A DNA stretch of 64,000 bases. It comes from Psettodes erumei. Its lineage: Eukaryota > Chordata > Actinopteri > Pleuronectiformes > Psettodidae. The stretch spans positions 1,426,001 through 1,490,000 of the forward strand of contig JAFBJZ010000601.1 in the NCBI GenBank assembly GCA_016785225.1, written 5' to 3'. The notes under the pieces are model-generated. The model saw only the letters and a program-made list of their open reading frames with translations. It was not told the DNA's origin and ran no database searches. Positions 60,901 through 64,000 of this stretch are shown here, one piece after another; position 1 is the stretch's first letter, and each line of letters starts with the position of its first letter. Position numbers and translations under genes: made by a program.

Positions 60901-63040
60901 CTCTAAGTGCACTCTCAGTCACGGTCCCGCCGGCACAAGGAGGTCCGACGCCCTTTGGACTGGCAAAACTACACATGACGAAAAGCAGGACGTTCTGCAT
61001 CCTCACCACGGACACCGAGGTGCATGAGACGGCACGTGAAAGTGCGCGGCAACGTACGCTCGTCCGAGAACTTAAACTTACTCGTCTTTATTCTACGTTC
61101 TACATCCCGGAGTCAAAAACCACCGTCTGCACCGAGCTCAAACAGTGCAGCCATTGTTTAGTGCCATGTCCAGTTCCACAGACCAGTGCTTTGGCAAAGG
61201 GCCATGACAGGAGTATCCTTAACAGCTGGGACGCATTTCATTGGTTTACAGTTACAGTGGAGACAAATGACTGTAAATCAATAGCCATTTCCTTCTGTTT
61301 TTTTTTATTTCACTAATACAAAAGATGTGTCCATCTTATTTAAGGATGCTTTTGTAACTAAAATGATGCAACTGTATCGAACCTGTTTTGATTTATTAGC
61401 ATCGAAGAATGAAGTCTGAAAAACCTGAAGAGATGCACAGAACACTAGTTCAAGTTAAGCCACGTTCTTTTTCGCCTGTTATTAGTCCGGTTAGAGTATC
61501 AAACCTCATTTCAGCACCAGGAGCTGTCCGTAGTCCCATCTGTGTGATCAAACTGTTTTCTGTTGTCCTGGAGACTGACTCCCCCTCAGCTGCAAACTTT
61601 AGACATGTTGTTCCACAAGGGCATGTTTCCTGCCAGTTACTGTTTTTCACATATGCTTCCCCTGGGTCACGTTACTTGGCAACGTGAAGTCACTTTTGTT
61701 GTTATGCTGATAATGATGATACACTCATCGAGGTCCCACTCAAAACTTTTGACCACAGTTGCCTTTCTCCACTTCCCTGTCCACCATTCTTTGTTTGGAT
61801 GTGTCAGCGTTTCTTGGAGGAGCCACTGGAACAAATGGAGATTCTTCACCTTGGTCCCGCCACAATCTAGTTATTGTCAGACTGGACCACGACCGCAATA
61901 GGCACATTGACAGATGTGTGTAGGTTACACATTTCTACATTTTCAGCCCAAAGTAAAGTTCTCATCACAGTAACATGCTTTTAACTCATATGGAGAAGTT
62001 TAACCATCGTAAATATTTGGGAGCAGCGAGCAGCCACAACACAGCTCAAAGGCAGCAACTCCACTTTTGAGGCCAGTGGCTTTTTTTTTTTTTTTTAGGG
62101 AAGTGGGAGGAACATGCAAACTCCACACACACAACAGGACATGCCATGACAAGCCAGGGCTAAGCTTCACACCCGAGACCTTACTGTCAGGAGGTGCGAC
62201 CCACTGTACTGTGTCACTAAATCATGAAAGAAATGTATTTGACTCCATATACTGGAACAGGCGCTGGGGAGGAGGGATAATAAGATTTGGGATGTTCCTC
62301 TTAAAAGGAATTTTAGATCCTTTCAGATCATTTATATGTCTAATCTAAATTCCAGTGTTGATGTGAAATTCACATTAAATCAAACATTTGATGTTTTTTA
62401 AGAACTTATCTCTATTTCTGAGTGTCACCCTCAGGCCAAAGAGTGACACAAGTCTTATTCACGAATTTTGCAGCATTGCGGCGTCTCTACCAGCCAAACG
62501 GCAGCCCGTTAAATAACGAGTGAGAGAAAAATAAGATTACCCCTCGTCTGATTCCACATCTGCAAACATGCAAAGAAGATTTTTTTGTACCTGCTGACAC
62601 GAAAATGACCAAGTTAAGATTAAATCTCTGCATAAGAATGTTTCGCTGGGTCGCATTTTGTGAGATGTACACAAATCAAGATCGCTCACCCCTCTGAAAC
62701 AAAACCAGTTATCCTATTCCTGAGCCTGCCCCCTCCCCCTCCCCCCGTGCCTGTCTAGCTGTAAAGAAACACCATCTGAGGAGTGATAATGTGTGCCATG
62801 GTCATACTAATGAAAGTCTGTAGGTGGTTGCTACCACGTGGGTTCTGTAGCGGAGCCTCACCTGTGGAGTTGCGACTCTGAAGGATGCTCCTGTGGTGGG
62901 GGTAGCAGGTCGTGGAGAGATGTTGTTCTGGGCCTGGGCCTGAGCCTGAGCTTGAGCTTGTGCTTGAGCTTGAGCTTGGGCCAAAGCCTGCTGAGGAACC
63001 ATCACCAGCTGGCCCAACTCCGTACGCACCAACACCATTC
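14255..63040 (-). CDS. taf4: taf4 coding span, partial (12 internal exons, both ends outside window)
   Basis: TAF4 is a nuclear TFIID subunit. Its histone fold pairs with TAF12, and its TAFH domain contacts transcription factors. Seen here: twelve minus-strand exons with AG acceptors and GT donors whose phases fit at all eleven junctions, giving 517 open codons. Recognisable TAF4 landmarks occur in order: GMVLVR, ENVKKCKNFLATLIKLAS, SSPQPYLVPFLK, NKLNDPGGGSFR, DDDDINDVASMAGVNL, FFEQLERMEKQRKDEQ, SRSRQEDPEQ, and MQQQELAQMRQRDANLTALA ending in GPRKKRKV. The DDDDINDVASMAG, SRSRQEDPEQ and KKRKVDSPG wording favours TAF4 over its paralogue TAF4B. Exon 1 should lie beyond 64000. The final exon with the LRDLIF motif was not found down to position 1. 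The linker between TAFH and the histone fold is shorter than I recall for human TAF4. Whether this is taf4a or a genome-duplication copy cannot be settled here. Confidence 0.95.
15210..15239. repeat. CA microsatellite
   Basis: Uninterrupted AC dinucleotides for 30 bp. Confidence 0.98.
16005..16085. repeat. Purine-rich GA tract
   Basis: Imperfect GAGA/GAAA array of about 80 bp on the plus strand (pyrimidine-rich in the taf4 transcript). Confidence 0.9.
17759..17815. repeat. Poly-A with GAAA extension
   Basis: An A run of about 18 bp continues into GAAAAAG/GAAAG units. It could be a retroposon tail or simple sequence. No recognisable body lies beside it. Confidence 0.85.
18372..18690 (+). repeat. 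Dispersed teleost repeat (TTAGCATGC type), copy 2
   Basis: Same family and orientation as the copy at about 8195. It shows cctctgactttt, gccattatcaggtcaaaa, cagcatgctaacatg, gcgttagctgtgcc and actcacagggcctgc in the expected order. Boundaries are approximate. Confidence 0.55.
20546..20622. promoter_or_regulatory. Candidate homeodomain-motif block
   Basis: Two TAATTA-type motifs (cctaattaaca, ctaattagcc) with aatcatgctg and atctaatgg within 77 bp. Confidence 0.22.
23069..23091. repeat. GAGAG pentamer repeat
   Basis: Four tandem gagag-type pentamers (gaggagaggagaggagagg). Confidence 0.9.
23160..23205 (+). repeat. Short dispersed repeat fragment
   Basis: The string taacctttatttatccagga is a common fish repeat phrase. 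Only a short fragment is recognisable. Confidence 0.3.
24324..24370. repeat. CT-rich microsatellite
   Basis: CTCTCT array with minor interruptions. Confidence 0.9.
26292..26316. repeat. GT microsatellite
   Basis: About 12 GT units without interruption. Confidence 0.97.
26340..26620. promoter_or_regulatory. Candidate enhancer-like block with POU octamer and TCF site
   Basis: An exact octamer ATTTGCAT (26562-26569) and a CTTTGATC TCF/LEF core (26507-26514) lie within 65 bp in non-repetitive sequence flanked by a GT microsatellite on the left. Confidence 0.28.
28069..28125 (-). CDS. taf4: taf4 exon, short SRSRQEDPEQ exon
   Basis: Small exon of 57 nt (19 codons), phase 0 at both ends. The acceptor is cctttactccgcag and the donor AAGGAG then gtaagc. 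The peptide SRSRQEDPEQARLKQKAKE differs from human SRSRQEDPEQLRLKQKAKE by a single residue (Leu to Ala). TAF4B has SRSNKEDPEQ here, so this exon strongly supports TAF4 identity. It continues the charged helix of the C-terminal domain. The very short length explains why no start-to-stop reading frame marks it. It was found from the splice sites and the peptide. Skipping would keep the frame. Confidence 0.96.
28410..28447. repeat. CA microsatellite
   Basis: CA array with one agt interruption. A GT array lies 40 bp further on. Confidence 0.97.
28487..28508. repeat. GT microsatellite
   Basis: Eleven GT units, complementary to the CA array at 28410-28447. Confidence 0.97.
32540..32569. repeat. 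CA microsatellite
   Basis: CA array with one gc interruption. Confidence 0.95.
32644..32665. repeat. taf4: CA microsatellite next to a taf4 donor
   Basis: Eleven CA units on the plus strand, read as UG in the taf4 pre-mRNA at intron positions +29 to +50 after the donor at 32693. Confidence 0.95.
32694..32819 (-). CDS. taf4: taf4 exon, charged helix FFEQLERMEKQRKDEQ
   Basis: Exon of 126 nt (42 codons), phase 0 at both ends. The acceptor is ctctttctgcttgtcag and the donor GCTAAA then gtaagt, an optimal U1 match in the intron. The peptide is DDECYEQSADVRSQLRFFEQ, then LERMEKQRKDEQEREILLKA and AK. Human TAF4 has DDDRYEQASDVRAQLKFFEQ in the same place, so identity is clear. It is a long, highly charged helix of the conserved C-terminal region that helps TAF4 associate with TAF12 and TFIID. 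A CA repeat on the plus strand, read as UG in the transcript, begins 29 nt after the donor and may influence splicing of this exon. Confidence 0.97.
32820..35214 (-). other. taf4: taf4 intron, 2.4 kb
   Basis: Intron with a long T-rich tract (34417-34452) flanking a GC-rich stretch (about 34290-34410), and a short TGAC tandem repeat (34824-34841). No exon was recognised. Confidence 0.8.
34417..34452. repeat. T-rich tract
   Basis: Two long T runs separated by cttctt. In the taf4 transcript it reads as an A-rich stretch. Confidence 0.9.
35215..35345 (-). CDS. taf4: taf4 exon, histone-fold second half
   Basis: Exon of 131 nt: two bases complete a split Ala codon and 43 codons end in phase 0. 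The acceptor is gtgtatccttcacag and the donor TGTAAG then gtagga. The peptide KKFGVTEVPMEAVTFISHAT, then QSRLRSVVEKVSTIAQHRLD, corresponds to human KKHGITELHPDVVSYVSHAT and QQRLQNLVEKISETAQQ. The STIAQHR part is closer to the TAF4B form (TAIAQHR). These are the second and third helical segments of the TAF12-binding region. The residue split across the junction is Ala here and Gly in both mammalian paralogues. Confidence 0.96.
36765..36880 (+). repeat. Fragment of the TTAGCATG-type repeat, copy 3
   Basis: 3' fragment of the same family: gcgtgttagcatgatgatg, atttagcccaaagcat and ttagcctcacagggctggca. It lies in the histone-fold intron. Confidence 0.4.
37555..37800 (+). repeat. Dispersed teleost repeat (CTCAAAGCGCTTTACA type)
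   Basis: It contains aaatggactgta, ctcaaagcgctttacatt, aggtcacattgacccattc, ttgcccagggacacttcgac, tgaaccaccgacc and cctgagccacagc. These are characteristic of a high-copy fish retroposon-like repeat. The wording of the end resembles a tRNA-derived head read backwards, but the class is not certain. Confidence 0.6.
39766..39779 (+). promoter_or_regulatory. CTCF consensus match
   Basis: CCAGCAGGGGGCGC matches the established vertebrate CTCF core (CCASYAGRKGGCRS) at every position. It lies in the intron that splits the histone-fold region. Occupancy is inference. Confidence 0.55.
41161..41330 (-). CDS. taf4: taf4 exon, DDDDINDV motif and start of histone fold
   Basis: Exon of 170 nt: one base of the split Arg, 56 codons, one base of the next codon (phase 1 out). 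The acceptor is ctctcacgacttag and the donor GAAACAG then gtacga. The peptide begins DDDDINDVASMAGVNLNEES, then ARILATNSELVGTQIRSCKD, almost identical to mammalian TAF4. The final part, EAFLHPGLLHRRILET, is the first histone-fold helix and differs from human ETFLLQAPLQRRILEI at several hydrophobic positions. This segment with the next exon forms the fold that dimerises with TAF12 inside TFIID. A TAF4B-like NLNEE spelling occurs, but DDDDINDVASMAG is the TAF4 form. Confidence 0.97.
43447..43497 (-). CDS. candidate taf4 cassette exon (51 nt, unconfirmed)
   Basis: Not a known exon to me. On the minus strand an acceptor-like gagccgctctgcag precedes 51 nt, which are followed by CAA then gtaagc, a good donor. 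Entering after two codon bases and leaving after two, it fits exactly between the exons at 47386-47500 and 41161-41330. It contains no stop in that frame. Inclusion would replace the split Arg with Ser, then add CSFSNAMQEDSNLAGFK before DDDDINDV. Against it: the pyrimidine tract is modest and I recall no homologous insert in human TAF4. The chance that a random donor/acceptor pair is symmetric and open is roughly one in seven, so this is suggestive only. Confidence 0.35.
44700..44870. repeat. SINE-like fragment
   Basis: It includes tcaaatttatttgtaaagcc, cacatagcaatttacag and gggggattgaactcacgctg. Such phrases occur in fish retroposons with a TTTATTTGTATAGCGC start and a tRNA-like box B remnant. 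It is degenerate and only tentatively called. Confidence 0.3.
46911..46952. repeat. GA microsatellite
   Basis: GA array with two short interruptions. Confidence 0.95.
47386..47500 (-). CDS. taf4: taf4 exon ending in the conserved KNKLNDPGGGSF(R) segment
   Basis: Exon of 115 nt. Two bases complete a split Gly, 37 codons follow, and two bases (AG) of a split Arg end it. The acceptor is tctcttttctcaacag and the donor TTTCAG then gtacag. The peptide is TLGKGAVIQAGKSPAGLAVH, then ISGNQKNKLNDPGGGSF. The last part matches human QKNKLKEPGGGSF, immediately before DDDDINDV. The split Arg is completed by the first G of the exon at 41330, reproducing SFRDDDDIND exactly. A candidate cassette exon at 43447-43497 could be inserted at this junction without changing the frame. 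Confidence 0.95.
47501..48594 (-). other. taf4: taf4 intron, 1.1 kb
   Basis: Intron from gtaggg to tctcaacag. It contains an interrupted CA-rich stretch near 47990-48060. Nothing else was recognised. Confidence 0.8.
48595..48670 (-). CDS. taf4: taf4 exon, short central linker exon
   Basis: Exon of 76 nt: 25 codons plus one base (phase 1 at its 3' end). The acceptor is gcttcctcag after a T-rich tract, and the donor is GCGCAAG then gtaggg. The peptide is GIKTAGAVGGQVRMPVVIAQ then SVRAQ, with a Gly codon split across the next junction. Similarity to mammalian TAF4 is weak. Support comes from splice sites, phase that matches both neighbours exactly (phase 0 in, phase 1 out), and lack of stops. 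It probably corresponds to part of the human linker ahead of KALSAVSAQ. Because its length is not a multiple of three, skipping it would break the frame. Confidence 0.86.
49951..49991. repeat. Perfect 19-bp inverted repeat with 3-nt loop
   Basis: Arms at 49951-49969 (acatggacatgtcagtaca) and 49973-49991 are exact reverse complements, separated by three bases. No pairing extends beyond them and no longer terminal inverted repeats were noticed. Confidence 0.9.
50427..50474. repeat. GA microsatellite
   Basis: Interrupted GA array. Confidence 0.95.
50649..50679. repeat. GA microsatellite
   Basis: Near-perfect GA array of about 30 bp inside a longer purine-rich stretch. Confidence 0.95.
50901..50943. 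repeat. CA microsatellite, longest in window
   Basis: About 21 uninterrupted AC units. Confidence 0.98.
51930..51959. repeat. CA microsatellite
   Basis: About 15 uninterrupted AC units. Confidence 0.98.
52406..52615 (-). CDS. taf4: taf4 exon, end of TAFH and start of central linker
   Basis: Exon of 210 nt (70 codons), phase 0 at both ends. The acceptor is ctgcctgtcaacag and the donor ATG then gtatgt. It begins KSLPALRLSLLNSQQS, the last TAFH helix (human RSLPALRQL). It continues as Pro/Gln/Ala/Thr-rich linker with SLTQPPQQGVKPA and VRIRHPNSVSTTTG. The SLTQP...VR.R.P pattern loosely resembles the human SLTQPTQVGV...LIRPPQVTLTQ stretch. The second half is low complexity and poorly conserved. 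The linker carried here and on the next two exons totals roughly 130 residues, shorter than I recall for mammals. Confidence 0.93.
52616..53464 (-). other. taf4: taf4 intron, 849 bp
   Basis: Intron from gtgggg to ctgtcaacag. It includes a GC-rich stretch (about 52920-53200) with a 10-bp inverted repeat at 52925-52934 and 52952-52961. No exon or transposon was recognised. Confidence 0.8.
53465..53554 (-). CDS. taf4: taf4 exon, middle of TAFH domain
   Basis: Exon of 90 nt (30 codons), phase 0 at both ends. The acceptor is actttccccccag and the donor CTCAAG then gtgggg. The peptide runs DAKIEPEEFTSRLQTELKSS and then PQPYLVPFLK. It aligns without gaps to human DGKIEAEDFTSRLYRELNSS followed by PQPYLVPFLK, so it is the core of the TAFH four-helix fold and its hydrophobic groove. 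The exon joins directly to the previous one as LLDAKIEPEEF. The lengths of this and the previous exon are both multiples of three, so skipping either would leave the frame intact but break the TAFH fold. TAFH-lacking TAF4 isoforms are known in mammals. Confidence 0.97.
53555..54031 (-). other. taf4: taf4 intron, 477 bp
   Basis: Intron inside the TAFH domain (gtgagc to ttccccccag). The only feature noticed is a one-mismatch CTCF-like motif at 53741-53754. Confidence 0.8.
54032..54154 (-). CDS. taf4: taf4 exon, first half of TAFH/NHR1 domain
   Basis: Exon of 123 nt (41 codons), phase 0 at both ends. The acceptor is ttatttttctgacag and the donor CTG then gtgagc. The peptide contains ENVKKCKNFLATLIKLAS followed by PSPETSKNVKALVQDLL. 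This is the N-terminal part of the TAFH (NHR1, ETO-type) helical domain, which in TAF4 binds short hydrophobic motifs of transcription factors. It is nearly identical to human TAF4 in the first 18 residues. The NFLATLIKLA spelling, with Ala rather than Ser, also occurs in TAF4B, so this exon alone would not separate the paralogues. Confidence 0.96.
54155..54786 (-). other. taf4: taf4 intron, 632 bp
   Basis: Intron between the Ala/Pro linker exon and the first TAFH exon. It starts with the weak donor gtccgt and ends ttatttttctgacag. Its first 280 bp stay open in the exon frame. Otherwise nothing is seen. Confidence 0.75.
54787..54939 (-). CDS. taf4: taf4 exon, Ala/Pro/Gln-rich linker before TAFH
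   Basis: Exon of 153 nt (51 codons), phase 0 at both ends. The acceptor has a very strong pyrimidine tract (ctcttcctcgctcttccag). The peptide starts KGPVAPAAAVTAPQQTPVV and ends GASVVSQ. It is low-complexity Ala/Pro/Gln/Val sequence in the place of the poorly conserved mammalian linker between PRPATPTS and the TAFH domain, so assignment rests on position, phase and splice sites rather than on similarity. The donor is CAG then gtccgt, weaker than every other donor in this gene. If it is not used, the frame stays open for roughly 95 further codons, to about 54502. A further exon in the 7.9-kb intron to the right cannot be excluded, because the mammalian linker is longer. Confidence 0.8.
55866..55901. 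repeat. GGA/GAA trinucleotide-rich repeat
   Basis: Imperfect purine trinucleotide array (ggaggaggagg, gaagagg). Confidence 0.9.
57855..57878. repeat. CA microsatellite
   Basis: About 12 uninterrupted CA units. Confidence 0.97.
60460..60800. promoter_or_regulatory. Candidate conserved non-coding block, TAAT-rich
   Basis: Very high density of ATTA/TAAT cores (ccaattaatgattc, acattaattcaccaattaat, cccaattaagg) in unique-looking sequence. CpG-dense DNA (60887-61140) follows directly. Confidence 0.3.
61470..61900 (+). pseudogene. Eroded L2-type LINE reverse transcriptase fragment
   Basis: Plus-strand translation, with frame changes, recalls L2 reverse transcriptase. FSVVLETDSPSAANFRHVVP then QGHVSC sits where L2 has a SVVLG...GVPQGS motif. 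MLPLGHV follows in another frame, then CYADNDDTLIEVPL in the place of the YADDTQIYLPL catalytic block, and QMEILHLGPA in the place of the KTEILLVGP block. At least two frameshifts and a lost YADD make it a dead fossil. It is inserted antisense to taf4 in the 7.9-kb intron. Family assignment is from memory of the motif order. Confidence 0.6.
62098..62220 (+). repeat. Retroposon-like fragment (GGAGGAACATGCAAACTCC type)
   Basis: The phrase gggaggaacatgcaaactcc followed by a degenerate cccgagacctt...ctgtcaggaggtgcgac matches the internal part of a widespread fish repeat. A T-run (62077-62096) sits directly before it. Confidence 0.45.
62862..63040 (-). CDS. taf4: taf4 exon with GMVLVR motif and Gln-Ala repeat
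   Basis: First taf4 exon in the window in transcript order, 179 nt. The acceptor reads ttgttcctcag then GAATGG. The two leading bases complete a Gly codon begun in the exon beyond 64000, and 59 codons follow, ending CAG before gtgagg (phase 0). The peptide opens MVLVRTELGQLVMVPQQALA, very close to mammalian MVLVRSENGQLLMIPQQALA. Eight Gln-Ala units follow where mammals have a shorter MQAQAHAQ stretch, then NNISPRPATPTTG, matching the mammalian APRPATPTS region. This is the end of the Gln-rich activator-binding half of TAF4. The repeat is encoded by imperfect CARGCN hexamers, so its length may vary between individuals. Confidence 0.93.
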
Positions 63041-64000
63041 CTGAGGAACAACAGGGAGCATTCATTAGAGGAAACACCACAAGGTCACAGTCACTGAGCG
63101 GTATTAAAACCAGCAACTAGCCACAATGCAAATCTAATTTGGATGTGAATTATGTGATTATCTCAGACAGAAAGTAACGTGTCCTCCTGAGGGAGGTGGG
63201 CGTTCTACATTTCATACTGGCAGGTTTAATGGTGACTGAAAACAGAAACTATTGATAAGGTTCATTTCAGGGCACTGGAGCTGGATGGTGAAGTTTGTTG
63301 GGCCTGTGGCTGGTTGGAAGTAGCCATAGTTTAGGTAAGAGTATACACTGTGAGGCATCCTACAATAGATTATTGCATACTTTTCCTGAACTGTTATTTA
63401 CATACATCATTGCTTATTTAATTGCAGTAAATTGTCCTAATGTGACCTCATAAAATTAACGTTCAGACTGAGGCACATATACCACACAGTCTTTGCTCTT
63501 TCTCAAAGAGCGCAGTCATTATAGCGCTGCGACTGTCAGGTCAGGACAAAATGCTTTATTACACATTTGTTTAGCTCTGCAGAATTTACACAAAGTGGAG
63601 ATGACAGGAGGTGAGCAGGTGAAAGGTGAATAGCACATGATCATTCCCTTGACTGTCTGACTGCAGCATTATACCTGAGGTGAAATGACTCAGAACATCT
63701 TTCACGACCAAAGAGCCGGACAGCACACGAACCGGTCTGCTTAGTACTGTATGAAAGAATATGAGCTTTGTGGAGGTCACTGCCTCACAAATATGGCAAT
63801 TACCATATTTGCTACCAAAATGCTGCAGCTTTTGGCTGGTGACTGCATGAGAAATTCACACCTTGAGAAAAAAAGAAAAGAAAATGTACACACACTTTGT
63901 TTGGATCACCGTAAACGTTAATACTGAGTTAATTGGACAGCTGATCCTCAATCAGTAATCCTCAATGTATTTTTAAAAATAAATGTATGTGTCTGTATAG
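63041..64000 (-). other. taf4: taf4 intron, partial (upstream of first exon in window)
   Basis: Sequence upstream of the acceptor at 63041, continuing past the window edge. No exon of the Gln/Pro-rich first coding exon, no CpG-rich promoter and no recognisable repeat are visible. It is AT-rich and unremarkable. Confidence 0.7.

Larger units (their letters stand above)
54940..62861 (-). other. taf4: taf4 intron, 7.9 kb
   Basis: GT-AG intron. It holds a CpG-rich patch (about 55480-55640), a GGA/GAA-rich stretch, a CA microsatellite (57855-57878), a TAAT-rich block (60460-60800) followed by CpG-rich DNA (60887-61140), an L2 LINE fossil (about 61470-61900) and a retroposon-like fragment near 62098. 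The human gene has a longer linker here, but I found no further exon. Confidence 0.7.

Noticed and set aside
14255..63040. Identification as TAF4B rather than TAF4
   Set aside because: DDDDINDVASMAG, SRSRQEDPEQ, RKDEQEREIL and KKRKVDSPG are TAF4 spellings. Only scattered residues (NFLATL, NLNEE, IAQHR) are TAF4B-like.
1..64000. tRNA genes, rRNA, CRISPR arrays, bacterial operons
   Set aside because: No box A/box B pair with a foldable cloverleaf, no regularly spaced direct repeats with unique spacers, and no compact gene arrays were seen.

Overview
The window looks like vertebrate genomic DNA, most likely from a teleost fish, probably a percomorph. It has small exons separated by kilobase introns, GT-AG splice sites, abundant CA/GA microsatellites, an eroded L2-type LINE, and dispersed repeats of a kind familiar from spiny-rayed fish. 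I see no bacterial, viral or CRISPR features. The species call is inference from repeat style and protein divergence.

One protein-coding gene accounts for all the convincing coding sequence. It is taf4 (TATA-box-binding-protein associated factor 4, a TFIID subunit), on the minus strand. Twelve consecutive internal exons run from 63040 down to 14255. They join in frame at every junction into 517 codons. The order is: GMVLVR motif with a Gln-Ala repeat (62862-63040); Ala/Pro/Gln-rich linker (54787-54939); TAFH/NHR1 domain over three exons (54032-54154, 53465-53554, start of 52406-52615); central linker (52406-52615, 48595-48670, 47386-47500); DDDDINDV segment and histone fold (41161-41330, 35215-35345); charged C-terminal helices (32694-32819, 28069-28125); and a basic PRKKRKV stretch (14255-14377). 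The first exon lies beyond 64000. The final exon, with the RITRVNLRDLIF-type C-terminus of vertebrate TAF4, was not found and probably lies left of position 1. The last intron present is therefore longer than 14 kb.

By region: 1-14.2 kb is intron with several AT-rich, homeodomain-motif-rich blocks that look like conserved non-coding elements, plus one dispersed repeat. 14.4-28.1 kb is the largest complete intron, with a repeat copy, microsatellites and a POU/TCF motif block. 28-41 kb holds four short exons between repeat-bearing introns. 41-54 kb holds the histone-fold to TAFH exons and a candidate unannotated 51-nt in-frame cassette exon at 43447-43497. 55-62.8 kb is an intron with a TAAT-rich then CpG-rich block, an L2 LINE fossil and a second retroposon-like piece.

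The most interesting observations are the symmetric, open candidate exon just before the histone-fold exon, the weak GTCCGT donor of the second exon, a UG repeat immediately downstream of the 32694 donor, a 19-bp perfect hairpin at 49951-49991, and a full CTCF-consensus match at 39766. I did not find a wholly novel biological system.
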